A stretch of 64,000 nucleotides of DNA from Rheinheimera soli (lineage in GTDB: Bacteria; Pseudomonadota; Gammaproteobacteria; Enterobacterales; Alteromonadaceae). Numbering within the stretch: the first letter of the stretch is position 1; every line of letters starts with the position of its first letter. Shown here in pieces: positions 44,711 through 53,748 of this stretch. Both the position numbers and the translations under genes were made by a program. Location of the stretch: the NCBI RefSeq assembly GCF_021290985.1, contig NZ_JAJOYU010000002.1, forward strand, positions 124,001 to 188,000, written 5' to 3'. The notes under the pieces are model-generated. The model worked only from the letters and a program-made list of their open reading frames with translations, did no database searches and had not been told where the DNA came from.

Positions 44711-45820
44711 TTACTCAGAGACATAATCCACTACTTCTAACCCAAAACCGGACAAGGCGTGGTATTTTTTCGGTGCGCTTAGTAAACGCATTTTTTTCAC
44801 GCCTAAACTGGCCAAAATTTGCGAACCCACACCGACATTACGTGATGTGCCTTTCCAAAGATCGGTCTTCGCTTTTTCGCCTTTATCTTCAGCTTCAAAG
44901 TTTTGCACCATCTGCATCAGCTCTTCACTGCTTTCATTTTTACCTAAAAGCACCAGCACGCCCCCTTCATCGGCAATACGCTTCATGGCACAGTGCAACG
45001 AAAAACTGCGATTGGCTCCGCGGTCGGATAACAACAAATCACTGAAGGTATTGTGTAAATGCACACGAACTAAGGTCGGTTGCTCTGCTTCAACCACACC
45101 TTTGACCAAAGCAAAATGAATTTGATTGTCGATAGTGTCACGGAAAGTGACCAGATTAAACTCACCAAATTCAGTAGGTAACTGACAACTTGCCACTTGC
45201 TCTATGGTGGTTTCATGCAGGTTACGGTATTCAATTAAATCGGCAATAGTGCCAATTTTTATACCGTGTTTTTTACCAAAAACTTCTAAATCCGGACGAC
45301 GCGCCATAGTGCCGTCTTCATTTAAAATTTCGACAATGACAGCTGCAGGCTCTAAACCCGCCATACGGGCTAAGTCGCAGCCTGCTTCAGTATGACCAGC
45401 TCGTACTAAAACACCACCATCCTGCGCCATTAAAGGGAAGATATGACCTGGATAAACAATATCTGTAGGCTTGGCATCACGAGCGACTGCAGCTTTTACT
45501 GTACGGGCACGGTCGGCCGCTGAAATACCTGTAGTCACACCTTCGGCTGCCTCAATAGACAAAGTAAAAGCAGTTGAGAATGGCGATAAGTTTTTATCCA
45601 CCATCAGGGGTAGCTTTAACTGCTCACAGCGTTTTTTCGTCAGCGTTAAACAAATTAAACCACGACCATGAGTGGCCATAAAATTAACTGCATCAGGCGT
45701 GACGTATTCAGCCGCCATGACTAAATCGCCTTCGTTTTCGCGGTCTTCGTCATCCATCAGAATAACCATTTTACCCTGACGAATATCTTCAATAATTTCT
45801 GCTGGTGTATTCAGTTGCAT
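44711..45820 (-). CDS. ribBA: 3,4-dihydroxy-2-butanone-4-phosphate synthase with degenerate GTP cyclohydrolase II-like domain (RibBX type)
   Basis: A 369-residue two-domain protein. Residues 1-200 are a complete RibB domain ([36 protein letters not shown]), which makes the four-carbon unit of riboflavin. Residues about 205-369 align with GTP cyclohydrolase II but lack its zinc cysteines: where the active enzyme has RVHSECLTGD and CDCG, this one reads [10 protein letters not shown] and SDRGANR. It should therefore have RibB activity only, like the RibBX variants known in Proteobacteria. A true ribA must be elsewhere. Confidence 0.92.
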   Translation of the reverse strand: MQLNTPAEIIEDIRQGKMVILMDDEDRENEGDLVMAAEYVTPDAVNFMATHGRGLICLTLTKKRCEQLKLPLMVDKNLSPFSTAFTLSIEAAEGVTTGISAADRARTVKAAVARDAKPTDIVYPGHIFPLMAQDGGVLVRAGHTEAGCDLARMAGLEPAAVIVEILNEDGTMARRPDLEVFGKKHGIKIGTIADLIEYRNLHETTIEQVASCQLPTEFGEFNLVTFRDTIDNQIHFALVKGVVEAEQPTLVRVHLHNTFSDLLLSDRGANRSFSLHCAMKRIADEGGVLVLLGKNESSEELMQMVQNFEAEDKGEKAKTDLWKGTSRNVGVGSQILASLGVKKMRLLSAPKKYHALSGFGLEVVDYVSE

Positions 45821-45850
45821 ACTTCACCTCAGGCCCCGGGCCTTACTGCG

Positions 45851-46501
45851 TTATAAAAAACCACGTTGTTGCAATAAATCCATAGTCACGCCTTTGCTAC
45901 CAGCGCCTTCTCGGCCTTGCAGCAAACGTTCTAAATAACGCGCTATTAAATCCACTTCCAGATGCACTTGACTGCCAGCTTTAAGGCTCATCAAAGTGGT
46001 TTCCCGTGCCGTATGAGGCACTATGGTTAAACGAAAAGCGCTAGAACTTAATTCATTGACGGTCAGGCTGATGCCATCCACCGTAATAGAGCCTTTTTCA
46101 GCGATGTAATATGCTAAGTCTTTTGGCATTTTTATCCAGACTTGCCAGGCTTCGCCAAACTTCTCAATTTTTTCAACACTGCTGATGCCATCCACATGGC
46201 CGCTGACCAGATGTCCGCCTAAGCGACCTGTCGCCAGCAAAGCCTTTTCCAGGTTCAGTAACTGCCCAGCTTTGTACTTTCCAAACAATGTACGTTTGAC
46301 GGTTTCGCCTGACACATCAGCATTAAAACTTTTGCCATGCAGAGCCGTTACGGTCAGACAAACACCATTACTGGCAATACTGTCGCCGAGTTTGACGTCA
46401 GAAAAGTCCAGATTGTCGGATTCAATAGTCAGCTTCAAATCTACACCTGACGTTTTAATGGCGCTCACCCGACCCGTCGCTTCGATTATTCCGGTAAACA
46501 T
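45851..46501 (-). CDS. ribE: Riboflavin synthase, alpha chain
   Basis: A 216-residue riboflavin synthase (also called RibC) with two lumazine-binding repeats. The first starts MFTGIIEATGRV, with SIASNGVCLTVT and FNADVSGETVKRTLFG. The second is GHLVSGHVDGIS, with GSITVDGISLTVNE and TTLMSLKAGSQVHLEVD. It dismutates two lumazines to riboflavin. The start overlaps the end of ribD by 16 bases. Confidence 0.95.
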   Translation of the reverse strand: MFTGIIEATGRVSAIKTSGVDLKLTIESDNLDFSDVKLGDSIASNGVCLTVTALHGKSFNADVSGETVKRTLFGKYKAGQLLNLEKALLATGRLGGHLVSGHVDGISSVEKIEKFGEAWQVWIKMPKDLAYYIAEKGSITVDGISLTVNELSSSAFRLTIVPHTARETTLMSLKAGSQVHLEVDLIARYLERLLQGREGAGSKGVTMDLLQQRGFL

Positions 46502-47610
46502 GGCTCTAACCTTGCTGTTAATTTTAAATCAGGCCCCAGTGTCTCGACTGAAGTCCATACAAAATGCTGAGCCTCTGACAGCTCACTGTAGTTTGGTAAC
46601 TGCAGCATAGCTTTGGCTTTATCACCTAACAGCACGGGCGCCTGATAGATGATGAGTTCATCCACTAACCCCGCCTGCCACAACGACCCTGCCAGCACAG
46701 CACCAGCTTCAACCCAAAGGTCATTGATGTTTTCTGCCGCTAATACAAACATTAATTCGTTTAAATTCAGTCCTGACTCATCAGCACTCAACGCTATAAA
46801 ACGTACTTGCGGGTGCTCAAATAAAGGCTTGAATTGCTTATCATGCACCAGCACTATGGGGCCATTTTGTGAAAACAAAAGCTCCTGGCCTGTTAATTTA
46901 AGACTGCGGTCTAAAATAACCCGAATTGGCTGACGTACAGAGCCATCGTCCAAAGACGGTATGGAAAGGCCGTCAGATCGCACGGTTAAACGGGCATTGT
47001 CTGCAAGCACAGTAGTAGCGGTCGATAAAATGGCATGAGCTTGAGTTCGCATCAGCTGCACATCAGAACGGGATTCTGCCGAGCTTATCCACTGGCTTTT
47101 GCCATTTGCAAGCGCAATACGCCCATCCAAACTGGTGGCAAGTTTAAGCCGGATATAAGGTTTTTGCCGCTCCATCCTGCTTAAAAAACCAGGATTTAAG
47201 GCGCGGGCTTTGTCTTCTAAGAGGCCTACATGCACTTCAATGCCAGCGTCTTTTAACAGTTCAATGCCCTTGCCTGCCACTAAAGGATTGGGATCCAGCA
47301 TCGCCACTATGACTTTTTTTACACCAGCATTCACAAGCGCCAAAGCACAAGGGCCAGTGCGGCCATAATGACTGCAAGGCTCTAAGGTGACATAGCAGGT
47401 TGCACCTAAAGCGAGATGCTCTGCCTGACGCAAAGCAAATACCTCAGCATGCGGGCCACCGGCCTGACGATGATAACCTTCTCCTACAACTTCGCCGTCG
47501 CGCACTATGACAGAACCGACATTAGGGTTAGGTGCAGTGGTAAAACGGCCTTTAGAGGCGAGTTCTATGGCTCGGGCCATATAAAGATGATCGAGTTCAG
47601 TAAAGCTCAC
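46486..47610 (-). CDS. ribD: Bifunctional diaminohydroxyphosphoribosylaminopyrimidine deaminase / 5-amino-6-(5-phosphoribosylamino)uracil reductase
   Basis: A 374-residue RibD. The N-terminal deaminase domain has zinc ligands in HAEVFAL and the PCSHYGRTGPC motif, with APNPNVGSVIV. The C-terminal reductase domain has RLKLATSLDGRIAL and ISSAESRSDVQLMR, then LWVEAGAVLAGSLW. It carries out the second and third steps of riboflavin synthesis. The start is a GTG right after the nrdR stop codon; an in-frame ATG ten codons in would cut a conserved MARAIELA helix start only marginally. Confidence 0.94.
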   Translation of the reverse strand: MSFTELDHLYMARAIELASKGRFTTAPNPNVGSVIVRDGEVVGEGYHRQAGGPHAEVFALRQAEHLALGATCYVTLEPCSHYGRTGPCALALVNAGVKKVIVAMLDPNPLVAGKGIELLKDAGIEVHVGLLEDKARALNPGFLSRMERQKPYIRLKLATSLDGRIALANGKSQWISSAESRSDVQLMRTQAHAILSTATTVLADNARLTVRSDGLSIPSLDDGSVRQPIRVILDRSLKLTGQELLFSQNGPIVLVHDKQFKPLFEHPQVRFIALSADESGLNLNELMFVLAAENINDLWVEAGAVLAGSLWQAGLVDELIIYQAPVLLGDKAKAMLQLPNYSELSEAQHFVWTSVETLGPDLKLTARLEPCLPE

Positions 47611-48063
47611 CTAATTGTCTCCAAGCCGGGCAATTTCTTCGCCAAACTCGCGGATATCTTTAAAGGAGCGGTAGACGGACGCAAAGCGCACATAAGCCAC
47701 TTTATCGAGTTTCACCAGCTCATCCATAATGAGTGTGCCCAGTAACTGGCTTGGTACTTCACGCTCGCCTGTGGCACGTAATAAGCTTTCCACTTTGCTG
47801 ATCAGAGATTCAATCTGCTCCGTCGGTACAGGACGTTTTTCCAGTGAGCGCATTACACCGCTGCGCAATTTGGCCTCGTTATAAGGCTCACGGGAGCCAT
47901 CACGTTTCACGATACGGGGCATCACCAGTTCGGCGGCTTCAAAAGTGGTAAAACGTTCATGGCAAGCGCCACATTCACGTCGTCTTTTTACTTGAGACCC
48001 CTCCGCCACTAAGCGGGAGTCTATAACTTTGGTATCGTCGGCACGACAAAAAGGACAAAACAC
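47611..48063 (-). CDS. nrdR: Transcriptional repressor NrdR
   Basis: A 150-residue repressor of ribonucleotide reductase genes. The N-terminal zinc ribbon has the two cysteine pairs (MFCPFC and ECGAC) around DTKVIDSRL. The ATP-cone follows from about residue 46 ([18 protein letters not shown]), sensing ATP/dATP. The gene lies directly before ribD, the usual order in gammaproteobacteria. Confidence 0.96.
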   Translation of the reverse strand: MFCPFCRADDTKVIDSRLVAEGSQVKRRRECGACHERFTTFEAAELVMPRIVKRDGSREPYNEAKLRSGVMRSLEKRPVPTEQIESLISKVESLLRATGEREVPSQLLGTLIMDELVKLDKVAYVRFASVYRSFKDIREFGEEIARLGDN

Positions 48064-48073
48064 GGAATTTCTC

Positions 48074-48102
48074 CGAAAAAAATGGCCGCATTAGGCGGCC
48101 AT
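48074..48102 (-). terminator. Intrinsic terminator of glyA
   Basis: Eight-bp stem ATGGCCGC (48082-48089) with GCGGCCAT (48095-48102), loop of five. The minus strand continues with a run of seven T. It lies between glyA and nrdR and so separates glyA from the nrdR-rib cluster. Confidence 0.85.
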
Positions 48103-48138
48103 CATAACACTCTATCTTTGTTCAGTCATAGCTGGCAA

Positions 48139-49392
48139 TCAGGCATAAACCGGCAGACGGCCACAGACTTCAGACACTTGGGCACGTACTTTGTCGATCA
48201 CACCAGCGTCACCGCGGCTGTCCAACACGTCACAGATCAGGCTTGCAACTAAACGGGCTTCTGCTTCTTTAAAACCGCGACGGGTAATAGCAGGAGTACC
48301 GATACGTAAACCACTGGTCACAAACGGAGAGCGAGGATCATTTGGCACTGAGTTTTTATTTACAGTGATATGAGCTAGGCCTAACCAGGCATCCGCTTCT
48401 TTACCGGTGATGTTTTTGTCGATTAAATCCATCAGGAATAAATGGTTTTGGGTGCCACCAGATACAATTTTGTAGCCACGTTTGATCATTTCATCACACA
48501 TAGCCACAGCGTTTTTCAACACTTGTTGCTGATAGACTTTAAATTCTGGTTGCAGCGCTTCTTTAAATGCAACAGCTTTTGCAGCAATGACATGCATCAA
48601 AGGACCACCCTGACCACCAGGGAAAACAGCAGAGTTGAGTTTCTTTTCAAGTTCTTCGTTTTTACGGGCCAGAATTAGACCGCCACGAGGACCAGCTAAA
48701 GTTTTGTGAGTAGTGGTAGTGACTACATCAGCCACTGGCACAGGGTTTGGATACAAACCTGCGGCCACTAAACCTGCCACATGTGCCATATCTACCATCA
48801 GGTAGGCGCCCACTTTGTCGGCGATTTCACGGAATTTCTGCCAGTCGATAATGCCTGAGTAAGCTGAAAAACCAGCGATGATCAGTTTAGGTTTGTGTTC
48901 CAAAGCTAAGGCTTCAGCCTGAGCGTAGTCAATCACACCAGTTTCAGGATGCAGGCCATATTGCACAGCTTTGTACAACTTACCTGAAGAGCTGACCGTA
49001 GCACCGTGAGTCAAGTGACCACCGTGCGCCAGACTCATGCCTAAAATAGTATCGCCTGCATTTAATAAAGCTAAAAATACCGCTGAGTTGGCCTGAGAGC
49101 CTGAGTGCGGTTGCACGTTTGCGTAATCTGCACCAAACAATTCTTTGGCACGGGCGATAGCTAAATCTTCAGCCACGTCCACGTACTCACAACCACCGTA
49201 ATAACGTTTATGCGGGTAACCTTCAGCATATTTGTTGGTTAACTGAGAACCCTGAGCCTGCAGTACACGTGGGCTGGCATAGTTTTCAGAAGCGATCAGC
49301 TCGATGTGATCTTCCTGACGTTGGGTTTCGTTGGTAATGGATTGCCATAATTCCGGATCAAAATCGGCAATGTTCATTTCGCGCTTTAACAT
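48139..49392 (-). CDS. glyA: Serine hydroxymethyltransferase
   Basis: A 417-residue SHMT of the same length as the E. coli enzyme and close to it in sequence from [17 protein letters not shown] onward. Motifs are [39 protein letters not shown], and the PLP-lysine segment [13 protein letters not shown]. It interconverts serine and glycine with tetrahydrofolate. GGGAG lies five bases before the ATG. A TAGAAT about 55 bases upstream could be its -10 element. Confidence 0.97.
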   Translation of the reverse strand: MLKREMNIADFDPELWQSITNETQRQEDHIELIASENYASPRVLQAQGSQLTNKYAEGYPHKRYYGGCEYVDVAEDLAIARAKELFGADYANVQPHSGSQANSAVFLALLNAGDTILGMSLAHGGHLTHGATVSSSGKLYKAVQYGLHPETGVIDYAQAEALALEHKPKLIIAGFSAYSGIIDWQKFREIADKVGAYLMVDMAHVAGLVAAGLYPNPVPVADVVTTTTHKTLAGPRGGLILARKNEELEKKLNSAVFPGGQGGPLMHVIAAKAVAFKEALQPEFKVYQQQVLKNAVAMCDEMIKRGYKIVSGGTQNHLFLMDLIDKNITGKEADAWLGLAHITVNKNSVPNDPRSPFVTSGLRIGTPAITRRGFKEAEARLVASLICDVLDSRGDAGVIDKVRAQVSEVCGRLPVYA

Positions 49393-49543
49393 GCTTGCTC
49401 CCAGTGGGCCAAAAGGGCCAGACTATTTACAAAAAACTGCGCAGCATTCTACATGGAATCTACTAAAGATGCAGCTATTAAATAGCCATCTAAACATCCA
49501 AAACTCAATATCTAAGCAGTGGTCGGTTGAGTCAGATGATTAA

Positions 49544-49559
49544 CTGTAAATATAAACAG
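49544..49559 (+). promoter_or_regulatory. LexA (SOS) box 1 upstream of dinB
   Basis: The 16-mer CTGTAAATATAAACAG matches the LexA operator rule CTGT-N8-ACAG exactly, with an AT-rich centre. It lies 67 bases before the dinB start codon. Confidence 0.85.
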
Positions 49560-49600
49560 TGCTCACCTTTACAAAATGAGAAAACTGGTCAATTATATAG

Positions 49601-49616
49601 CTGTATAAACCAACAG
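49601..49616 (+). promoter_or_regulatory. LexA (SOS) box 2 upstream of dinB
   Basis: CTGTATAAACCAACAG is a second exact CTGT-N8-ACAG. It ends only ten bases before the dinB ATG and overlaps a TATAAA that may be the -10 element. Its 57-base distance from box 1 is compatible with joint repression. Confidence 0.8.
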
Positions 49617-49626
49617 TGCTTTGTAA

Positions 49627-50679
49627 ATGAAAAAAATCATTCATATCGACATGGACTGTTTTTTTGCCGCGGTAGAAATGCGGGACAGACCAGGCTGGCG
49701 CACCATTCCTCTGGCAATAGGTGGTAGTCGCACCGAGCGAGGCGTGATCAGCACCTGCAACTACCCTGCCCGTGTGTATGGTGTGCGTTCTGCTATGCCC
49801 ACAGGACAAGCCCTAAAGCTCTGCCCTCATCTGCTGTTATTACCCGGCAATATGGAAAAATACAAAGAAGCCAGTTTACAAATTCAGGCCATTTTTCATC
49901 GGTATACCGACAAGGTGGAGCCACTGTCTTTAGATGAGGCTTATCTGGATGTCAGCGACAGCACTTTGTTTTCTGGCAGTGCTACCCGCATTGCCGAAGA
50001 AATTCGCCGGGTAATTTTTGCCGAAACTGGTTTAACAGCTTCAGCTGGTGTAGCGCCGAATAAATTTCTCGCCAAAATAGCCAGTGATGAAAATAAACCT
50101 GATGGGTTATTTGTGTTACCACCCGACAAAATCAGCGATTTCGTCAAATTCCTGCCTTTGCATAAAATCCCAGGTGTAGGGAAAAAAACTGCTGAACGGC
50201 TAGCCACCTTAGGTTTCTATAAATGCGTCGATATCCAAAATGCGCCTTTGCATACGCTGGTTAAACACTTTGGTAGTTTTGCTGAAACCTTGATAGAACG
50301 CAGTTTCGGCCGCGACAGCCGTGATGTACAAAACGACTACCCACGAAAGTCTGTCGCTGTTGAGCATACTTATACGGAAGATTTACCCGATCTGAATGCA
50401 GGCCAACAAAGTCTGTCAGAGCTTTTACCTAAACTTCGGCGCCGTATTGAGCGCTGTGAAGCTAGTGCTCATATTCAGAAAATTGGCATTAAACTGAAAT
50501 TTGCCGACTTTCAGCAAACGACTGTAGAGAAACAGCAACCCGAATTGGATATGGCCAGCTTAAAGCAGTTATTAGAACAAGCCTGGCACAGAGGTCATGG
50601 TAAAAAAGTGCGGCTGGTGGGTATTCATGTTGGATTAAAAGCGCAGGAAGCTCAGGCTCAGTTGTCGTTGGAACTTTGA
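49627..50679 (+). CDS. dinB: DNA polymerase IV (Y-family, translesion)
   Basis: A 350-residue DinB. Palm catalytic residues are in HIDMDCFFAAVEMRDRP and SLDEAYLDVS. TASAGVAPNKFLAKIASD, IPGVGKKTAERLATLG (helix-hairpin-helix) and a C-terminal little-finger domain follow. It bypasses DNA lesions with low fidelity. Two LexA boxes stand upstream, so it should be induced by DNA damage. No clear Shine-Dalgarno precedes the ATG. Confidence 0.95.
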   Translation: MKKIIHIDMDCFFAAVEMRDRPGWRTIPLAIGGSRTERGVISTCNYPARVYGVRSAMPTGQALKLCPHLLLLPGNMEKYKEASLQIQAIFHRYTDKVEPLSLDEAYLDVSDSTLFSGSATRIAEEIRRVIFAETGLTASAGVAPNKFLAKIASDENKPDGLFVLPPDKISDFVKFLPLHKIPGVGKKTAERLATLGFYKCVDIQNAPLHTLVKHFGSFAETLIERSFGRDSRDVQNDYPRKSVAVEHTYTEDLPDLNAGQQSLSELLPKLRRRIERCEASAHIQKIGIKLKFADFQQTTVEKQQPELDMASLKQLLEQAWHRGHGKKVRLVGIHVGLKAQEAQAQLSLEL

Positions 50680-50754
50680 TATAAAATTAAAGAAAATATA
50701 AAATTAACCAATTAAAACAACAACTTATACAATATACCCACTGAATTTCAGGCA

Positions 50755-50786
50755 TAAAAAAAGCCAACTTAAAGTTGGCTCTTTTT
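50755..50786. terminator. Bidirectional intrinsic terminator between dinB and the cold-shock gene
   Basis: AGCCAACTT (50762-50770) and AAGTTGGCT (50772-50780) form a nine-bp stem. It is followed by CTTTTT on the plus strand and by a seven-T run on the minus strand, so it can stop both convergent transcripts. Confidence 0.85.
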
Positions 50787-50796
50787 CAGAAAACTA

Positions 50797-51009
50797 TTAA
50801 CCGGTAACAGTTACGTTCTCAGCCTGAGGACCTTTTTGGCCTTCAGTAACTTCGAAAGTTACGCGTTGACCTTCAACTAAAGTTCTGCGGCCTGTGCCAT
50901 TGATAGCGCGGAAATGTACGAATACGTCTTTGCCGCCTTCACGCTCGATGAAACCAAAACCTTTATCTTCGTTGAACCACTTAACGGTACCGGAAATTAA
51001 TTGTGACAT
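50797..51009 (-). CDS. Cold-shock protein (CspA family)
   Basis: A 70-residue single cold-shock domain. RNP1 is KGFGFIE and RNP2 is DVFVHFRAI, with [11 protein letters not shown] at the start. It binds single-stranded RNA/DNA and melts secondary structure. Which Csp paralogue it is (cold-induced or constitutive) cannot be told. The leader is about 80 bases from the predicted promoter, shorter than that of cold-induced E. coli cspA. Confidence 0.95.
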   Translation of the reverse strand: MSQLISGTVKWFNEDKGFGFIEREGGKDVFVHFRAINGTGRRTLVEGQRVTFEVTEGQKGPQAENVTVTG

Positions 51010-51097
51010 AACATTCTCTTACTTTAACTAAATTTGCCAATTGTTTGGCGACTTAAATATTACCGGCCGTGTTCGAGCTAGTACATATTACGACCCC

Positions 51098-51126
51098 ATT
51101 ATCAGTGAACCCGACAAAGTGGTCAA
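51098..51126 (-). promoter_or_regulatory. Sigma70 promoter of the cold-shock gene
   Basis: On the minus strand TTGACC (51121-51126) and GATAAT (51098-51103) are exactly 17 bases apart, each close to consensus. The predicted start site is about 80 bases before the csp ATG. The region upstream to 51298 is AT-rich without a gene. Confidence 0.7.
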
Positions 51127-51298
51127 TAGCTATTACTGATCCGACAGAAAAATAGTTTTTCTGGTTTTGGCCGTTCCAGTTACTCTAAATAATTCTTCAG
51201 CCAAAACAATTGCTTGCAATAAAAACTGTCGAACAAATCTACAAAGTAACAACTTGAGTGTAGCACTATTTTCCGAATAAAAAACATACTACTGTAAA

Positions 51299-52615
51299 TT
51301 ATTTGATCTTTTTCTTCACCGGAGTCATGCCATCATCGCCTGCCTGATAAAAATTAGGTTTTGCTGCAGGCTTGGTTTGGGTGGTTGTATCTGCTGATTT
51401 TGGTTTAGCTTTTCTGACCACAGGCTTAGTTTTCTTCACGGCTTTTACCGGTGCATGCAGATCCACGCCTTTAAATTTTGCCGGTAAAGACTCCACTTTC
51501 TCCATAGGTAAAGGACGGCGTAAAAAGCTTTCAATAGCACAAAAAGCAACCCAGTCTTTTGGACCTACCAAAGAAATCGCAATACCTTTAGCGCCAGCTC
51601 TACCGGTACGACCTATACGGTGTACATACTCTTCTGCATGTTTAGGTAAATCAAAGTTCACCACATGACTGACTTGCAATAAATCAAGCCCACGGGATGC
51701 GACATCTGTGGTGACCAGAACCTGATGTTTATTGGCGGAAAAGCCCTGCATCACAGCGTTACGCTGACCTTGAGTTAACTTGCCACTTAAACCTACAGCC
51801 GGATAACCTAAAGAGTCACATAGTTTTGCCAGACGATCGGTATCTTCGCGGGTCGCAGTAAAAATAATCAGCTGACTGATTTGTTCCTGCTTGAGCAAAT
51901 AAGCCAATAAGGCCTCTTTGTGGGACAAATGATCGGCAAAATAACAACGCTGTTCTATATCTTCATGCTGTTGATAAGAAGCGCCTACTGAAACTCTGTG
52001 TGGCGACTTTAACAAGGACATCGCCAGCTCATTCACTTCGGCGTGATCTAAAGTGGCTGAGAACATCAGCGTCTGACGTAAGCGGTGATCAGCAGCTCTA
52101 TTGATTTCATTCAGTTGTGGCATAAAACCTAAATCCAGCATCCGGTCTGCTTCATCTAAAATCAGCATTTCCAGGCCTTGAATAAAAAACGTTTTGTGCT
52201 GCAGGTGATCAATAAAACGACCTGGGGTTGCCACTATGATAGTCGGCTGACGCTTCAGTATTTTTTCCTGCTCGTTAAAGTTCTCACCGCCCACTATTAA
52301 CGCGCTGGTTAAGGGTGTATTGGCAACAAATAAACGTAATTTGGCATAGACCTGATGCGCCAGTTCACGGGTGGGTACCAGAATTAAAGCCCGGGCATCT
52401 TGTTTGGATAAAGGTCTGCTGCGCAACAAGCGCTGCATCATCGGCAGTAAATAAGCCAGAGTTTTTCCTGAACCGGTTTGCGAAGAAACCATTAAGTCTT
52501 TGCCCGTCATAGCGGCAGGCACAGCCTCCTGCTGAATTGGCGTTGGTTTCGCAAAGCCAAGATGCTGGATAGAACGGACTAAACGAGGGTCTAACGCAAG
52601 ATCGTGAAATAACAA
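51299..52615 (-). CDS. srmB: DEAD-box RNA helicase, SrmB-like
   Basis: A 438-residue helicase with all core motifs: Q-motif FAKPTPIQQEAVP, motif I SSQTGSGKT, PTRELAHQ, TPGRFIDHL, motif II LDEADRMLD, motif III FSATLDHAE, and C-terminal TTDVASRGLDL and HRIGRTGRAG. The last 60 residues are lysine-rich, fitting RNA binding. SrmB acts in 50S ribosome assembly. SrmB over RhlE is judged only from length and overall pattern. The start is a TTG with GGGA seven bases upstream; no ATG or GTG is available near it. Confidence 0.88.
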   Translation of the reverse strand: MLFHDLALDPRLVRSIQHLGFAKPTPIQQEAVPAAMTGKDLMVSSQTGSGKTLAYLLPMMQRLLRSRPLSKQDARALILVPTRELAHQVYAKLRLFVANTPLTSALIVGGENFNEQEKILKRQPTIIVATPGRFIDHLQHKTFFIQGLEMLILDEADRMLDLGFMPQLNEINRAADHRLRQTLMFSATLDHAEVNELAMSLLKSPHRVSVGASYQQHEDIEQRCYFADHLSHKEALLAYLLKQEQISQLIIFTATREDTDRLAKLCDSLGYPAVGLSGKLTQGQRNAVMQGFSANKHQVLVTTDVASRGLDLLQVSHVVNFDLPKHAEEYVHRIGRTGRAGAKGIAISLVGPKDWVAFCAIESFLRRPLPMEKVESLPAKFKGVDLHAPVKAVKKTKPVVRKAKPKSADTTTQTKPAAKPNFYQAGDDGMTPVKKKIK

Positions 52616-52753
52616 GATAAGGTCCCGGACAAATTCAATAAAAGTGCCTTATCATAACGCATTTTTAGCATGGGCAGTTAGTCTGGCCTTCTGCTCTTTG
52701 CAGCGCGGCTTTAACATGAAACAATAGCGCCATCAGATTGACAGGACTTTTGT

Positions 52754-53296
52754 ATGAGTAAATCACTGCAGGAACAATTGCTCAAAGCCGGTTTGGGCAA
52801 TGAGAAAAAATTAAAAGCCATTAAAAAAGAAAAACATAAAGAGCGGGTGCAAGCCGGGAAAAATGGCACAGTGGTCAATGAAGCTTCGGTGCTCGCCGAA
52901 CAAGCGAGGCAGCAACAACTGCAACGCGACCAGGAATTAAACCGTCAGCGCAAAGCTGAACAGGATAAAAAAGCATTAGCAGCACAGGTTAAACAGCTGG
53001 TAGAACTCAACACCATCGCGCATAAAGGTGAAACCGCCTTTAACTTTACCGATGGCAGTCTGGTCAAACGCTTATACGTCAGTAACCGTGTCCACGCAGA
53101 ACTGACCAAAGGTCAGGCGGCGATTGCTAAGCTTGCAGAGCAGTATTATGTGATCCCGGTGAAAGTGGCGGAGAAAATCCAGCAACGTTTGGCTGAAACC
53201 ATCATAGTACTGCACAACATAGGACAAAGTGCCGAAGTGCAGGCGGAAGATGATCCGTACGCCGCTTATCAAATTCCGGATGATTTGATGTGGTAA
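52754..53296 (+). CDS. DUF2058 family (YaiL-like) protein
   Basis: A 180-residue protein with a highly charged, helical N-terminal half (SLQEQLLKAGLGNEKKLKAI, then KKEKHKERVQAGK) and a compact C-terminal half with FTDGSLVKRLYVS, and KGQAAIAKLAEQYYVIP. This is the DUF2058 pattern, called a nucleoprotein or polynucleotide-associated protein in enterobacteria; its function is not proven. Its 3' end overlaps the arfB start by seven bases. Confidence 0.85.
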   Translation: MSKSLQEQLLKAGLGNEKKLKAIKKEKHKERVQAGKNGTVVNEASVLAEQARQQQLQRDQELNRQRKAEQDKKALAAQVKQLVELNTIAHKGETAFNFTDGSLVKRLYVSNRVHAELTKGQAAIAKLAEQYYVIPVKVAEKIQQRLAETIIVLHNIGQSAEVQAEDDPYAAYQIPDDLMW

Positions 53297-53718
53297 CTTT
53301 AGTTGAAATCAAAGCTGGCCTTGAGCTTGATCTGGATGAACTGGAATTCAGTTTTATCCGGGCTCAGGGCAGCGGCGGTCAGCATGTCAATAAGGTATCT
53401 ACAGCGGCACAACTGCGTTTTGATATAGAACGCAGCAGTTTGCCGGATGAGTTTAAACAAAAGCTGCTGCAGTACCCGGATGACAGGATCAGTAAAAGTG
53501 GCGTGATAGTGATTAAAGCACAAGCACACCGCAGTCAGGATATGAATAAAGAAGATGCGGTGGCTAAATTAATGCAACTGTTACAAAGTGCCAGTTTTGA
53601 AGCGAAAAAGCGGCGTGCAACCAAACCCACTTTTGGCGCTCGAATGGACAGGCTGAAGCAAAAAACTCAGCACAAAGAACGCAAAAAACTACGAGGCAAA
53701 GTAGGCTCTTTTGATTAG
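53290..53718 (+). CDS. arfB: Alternative ribosome-rescue peptidyl-tRNA hydrolase ArfB (YaeJ)
   Basis: A 142-residue release-factor-like protein. The catalytic GGQ is in RAQGSGGQHVNKVSTAAQLR (residues 25-44), and the C-terminal tail is rich in Lys/Arg (KKRRATKPT, KERKKLRGKVG) as needed to reach into the mRNA channel of stalled ribosomes. It hydrolyses peptidyl-tRNA on non-stop complexes. The start is a GTG overlapping the last codons of the DUF2058 gene. Confidence 0.93.
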   Translation: MVTLVEIKAGLELDLDELEFSFIRAQGSGGQHVNKVSTAAQLRFDIERSSLPDEFKQKLLQYPDDRISKSGVIVIKAQAHRSQDMNKEDAVAKLMQLLQSASFEAKKRRATKPTFGARMDRLKQKTQHKERKKLRGKVGSFD

Positions 53719-53748
53719 TCAGATGTTTTACACCAGAGGTTTTGTGCA

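Noticed and set aside
44583-47610. Search for an FMN riboswitch in the riboflavin cluster
   Set aside because: None of the conserved FMN aptamer blocks was seen in the gaps upstream of ribD, ribE, ribBA or ribH.
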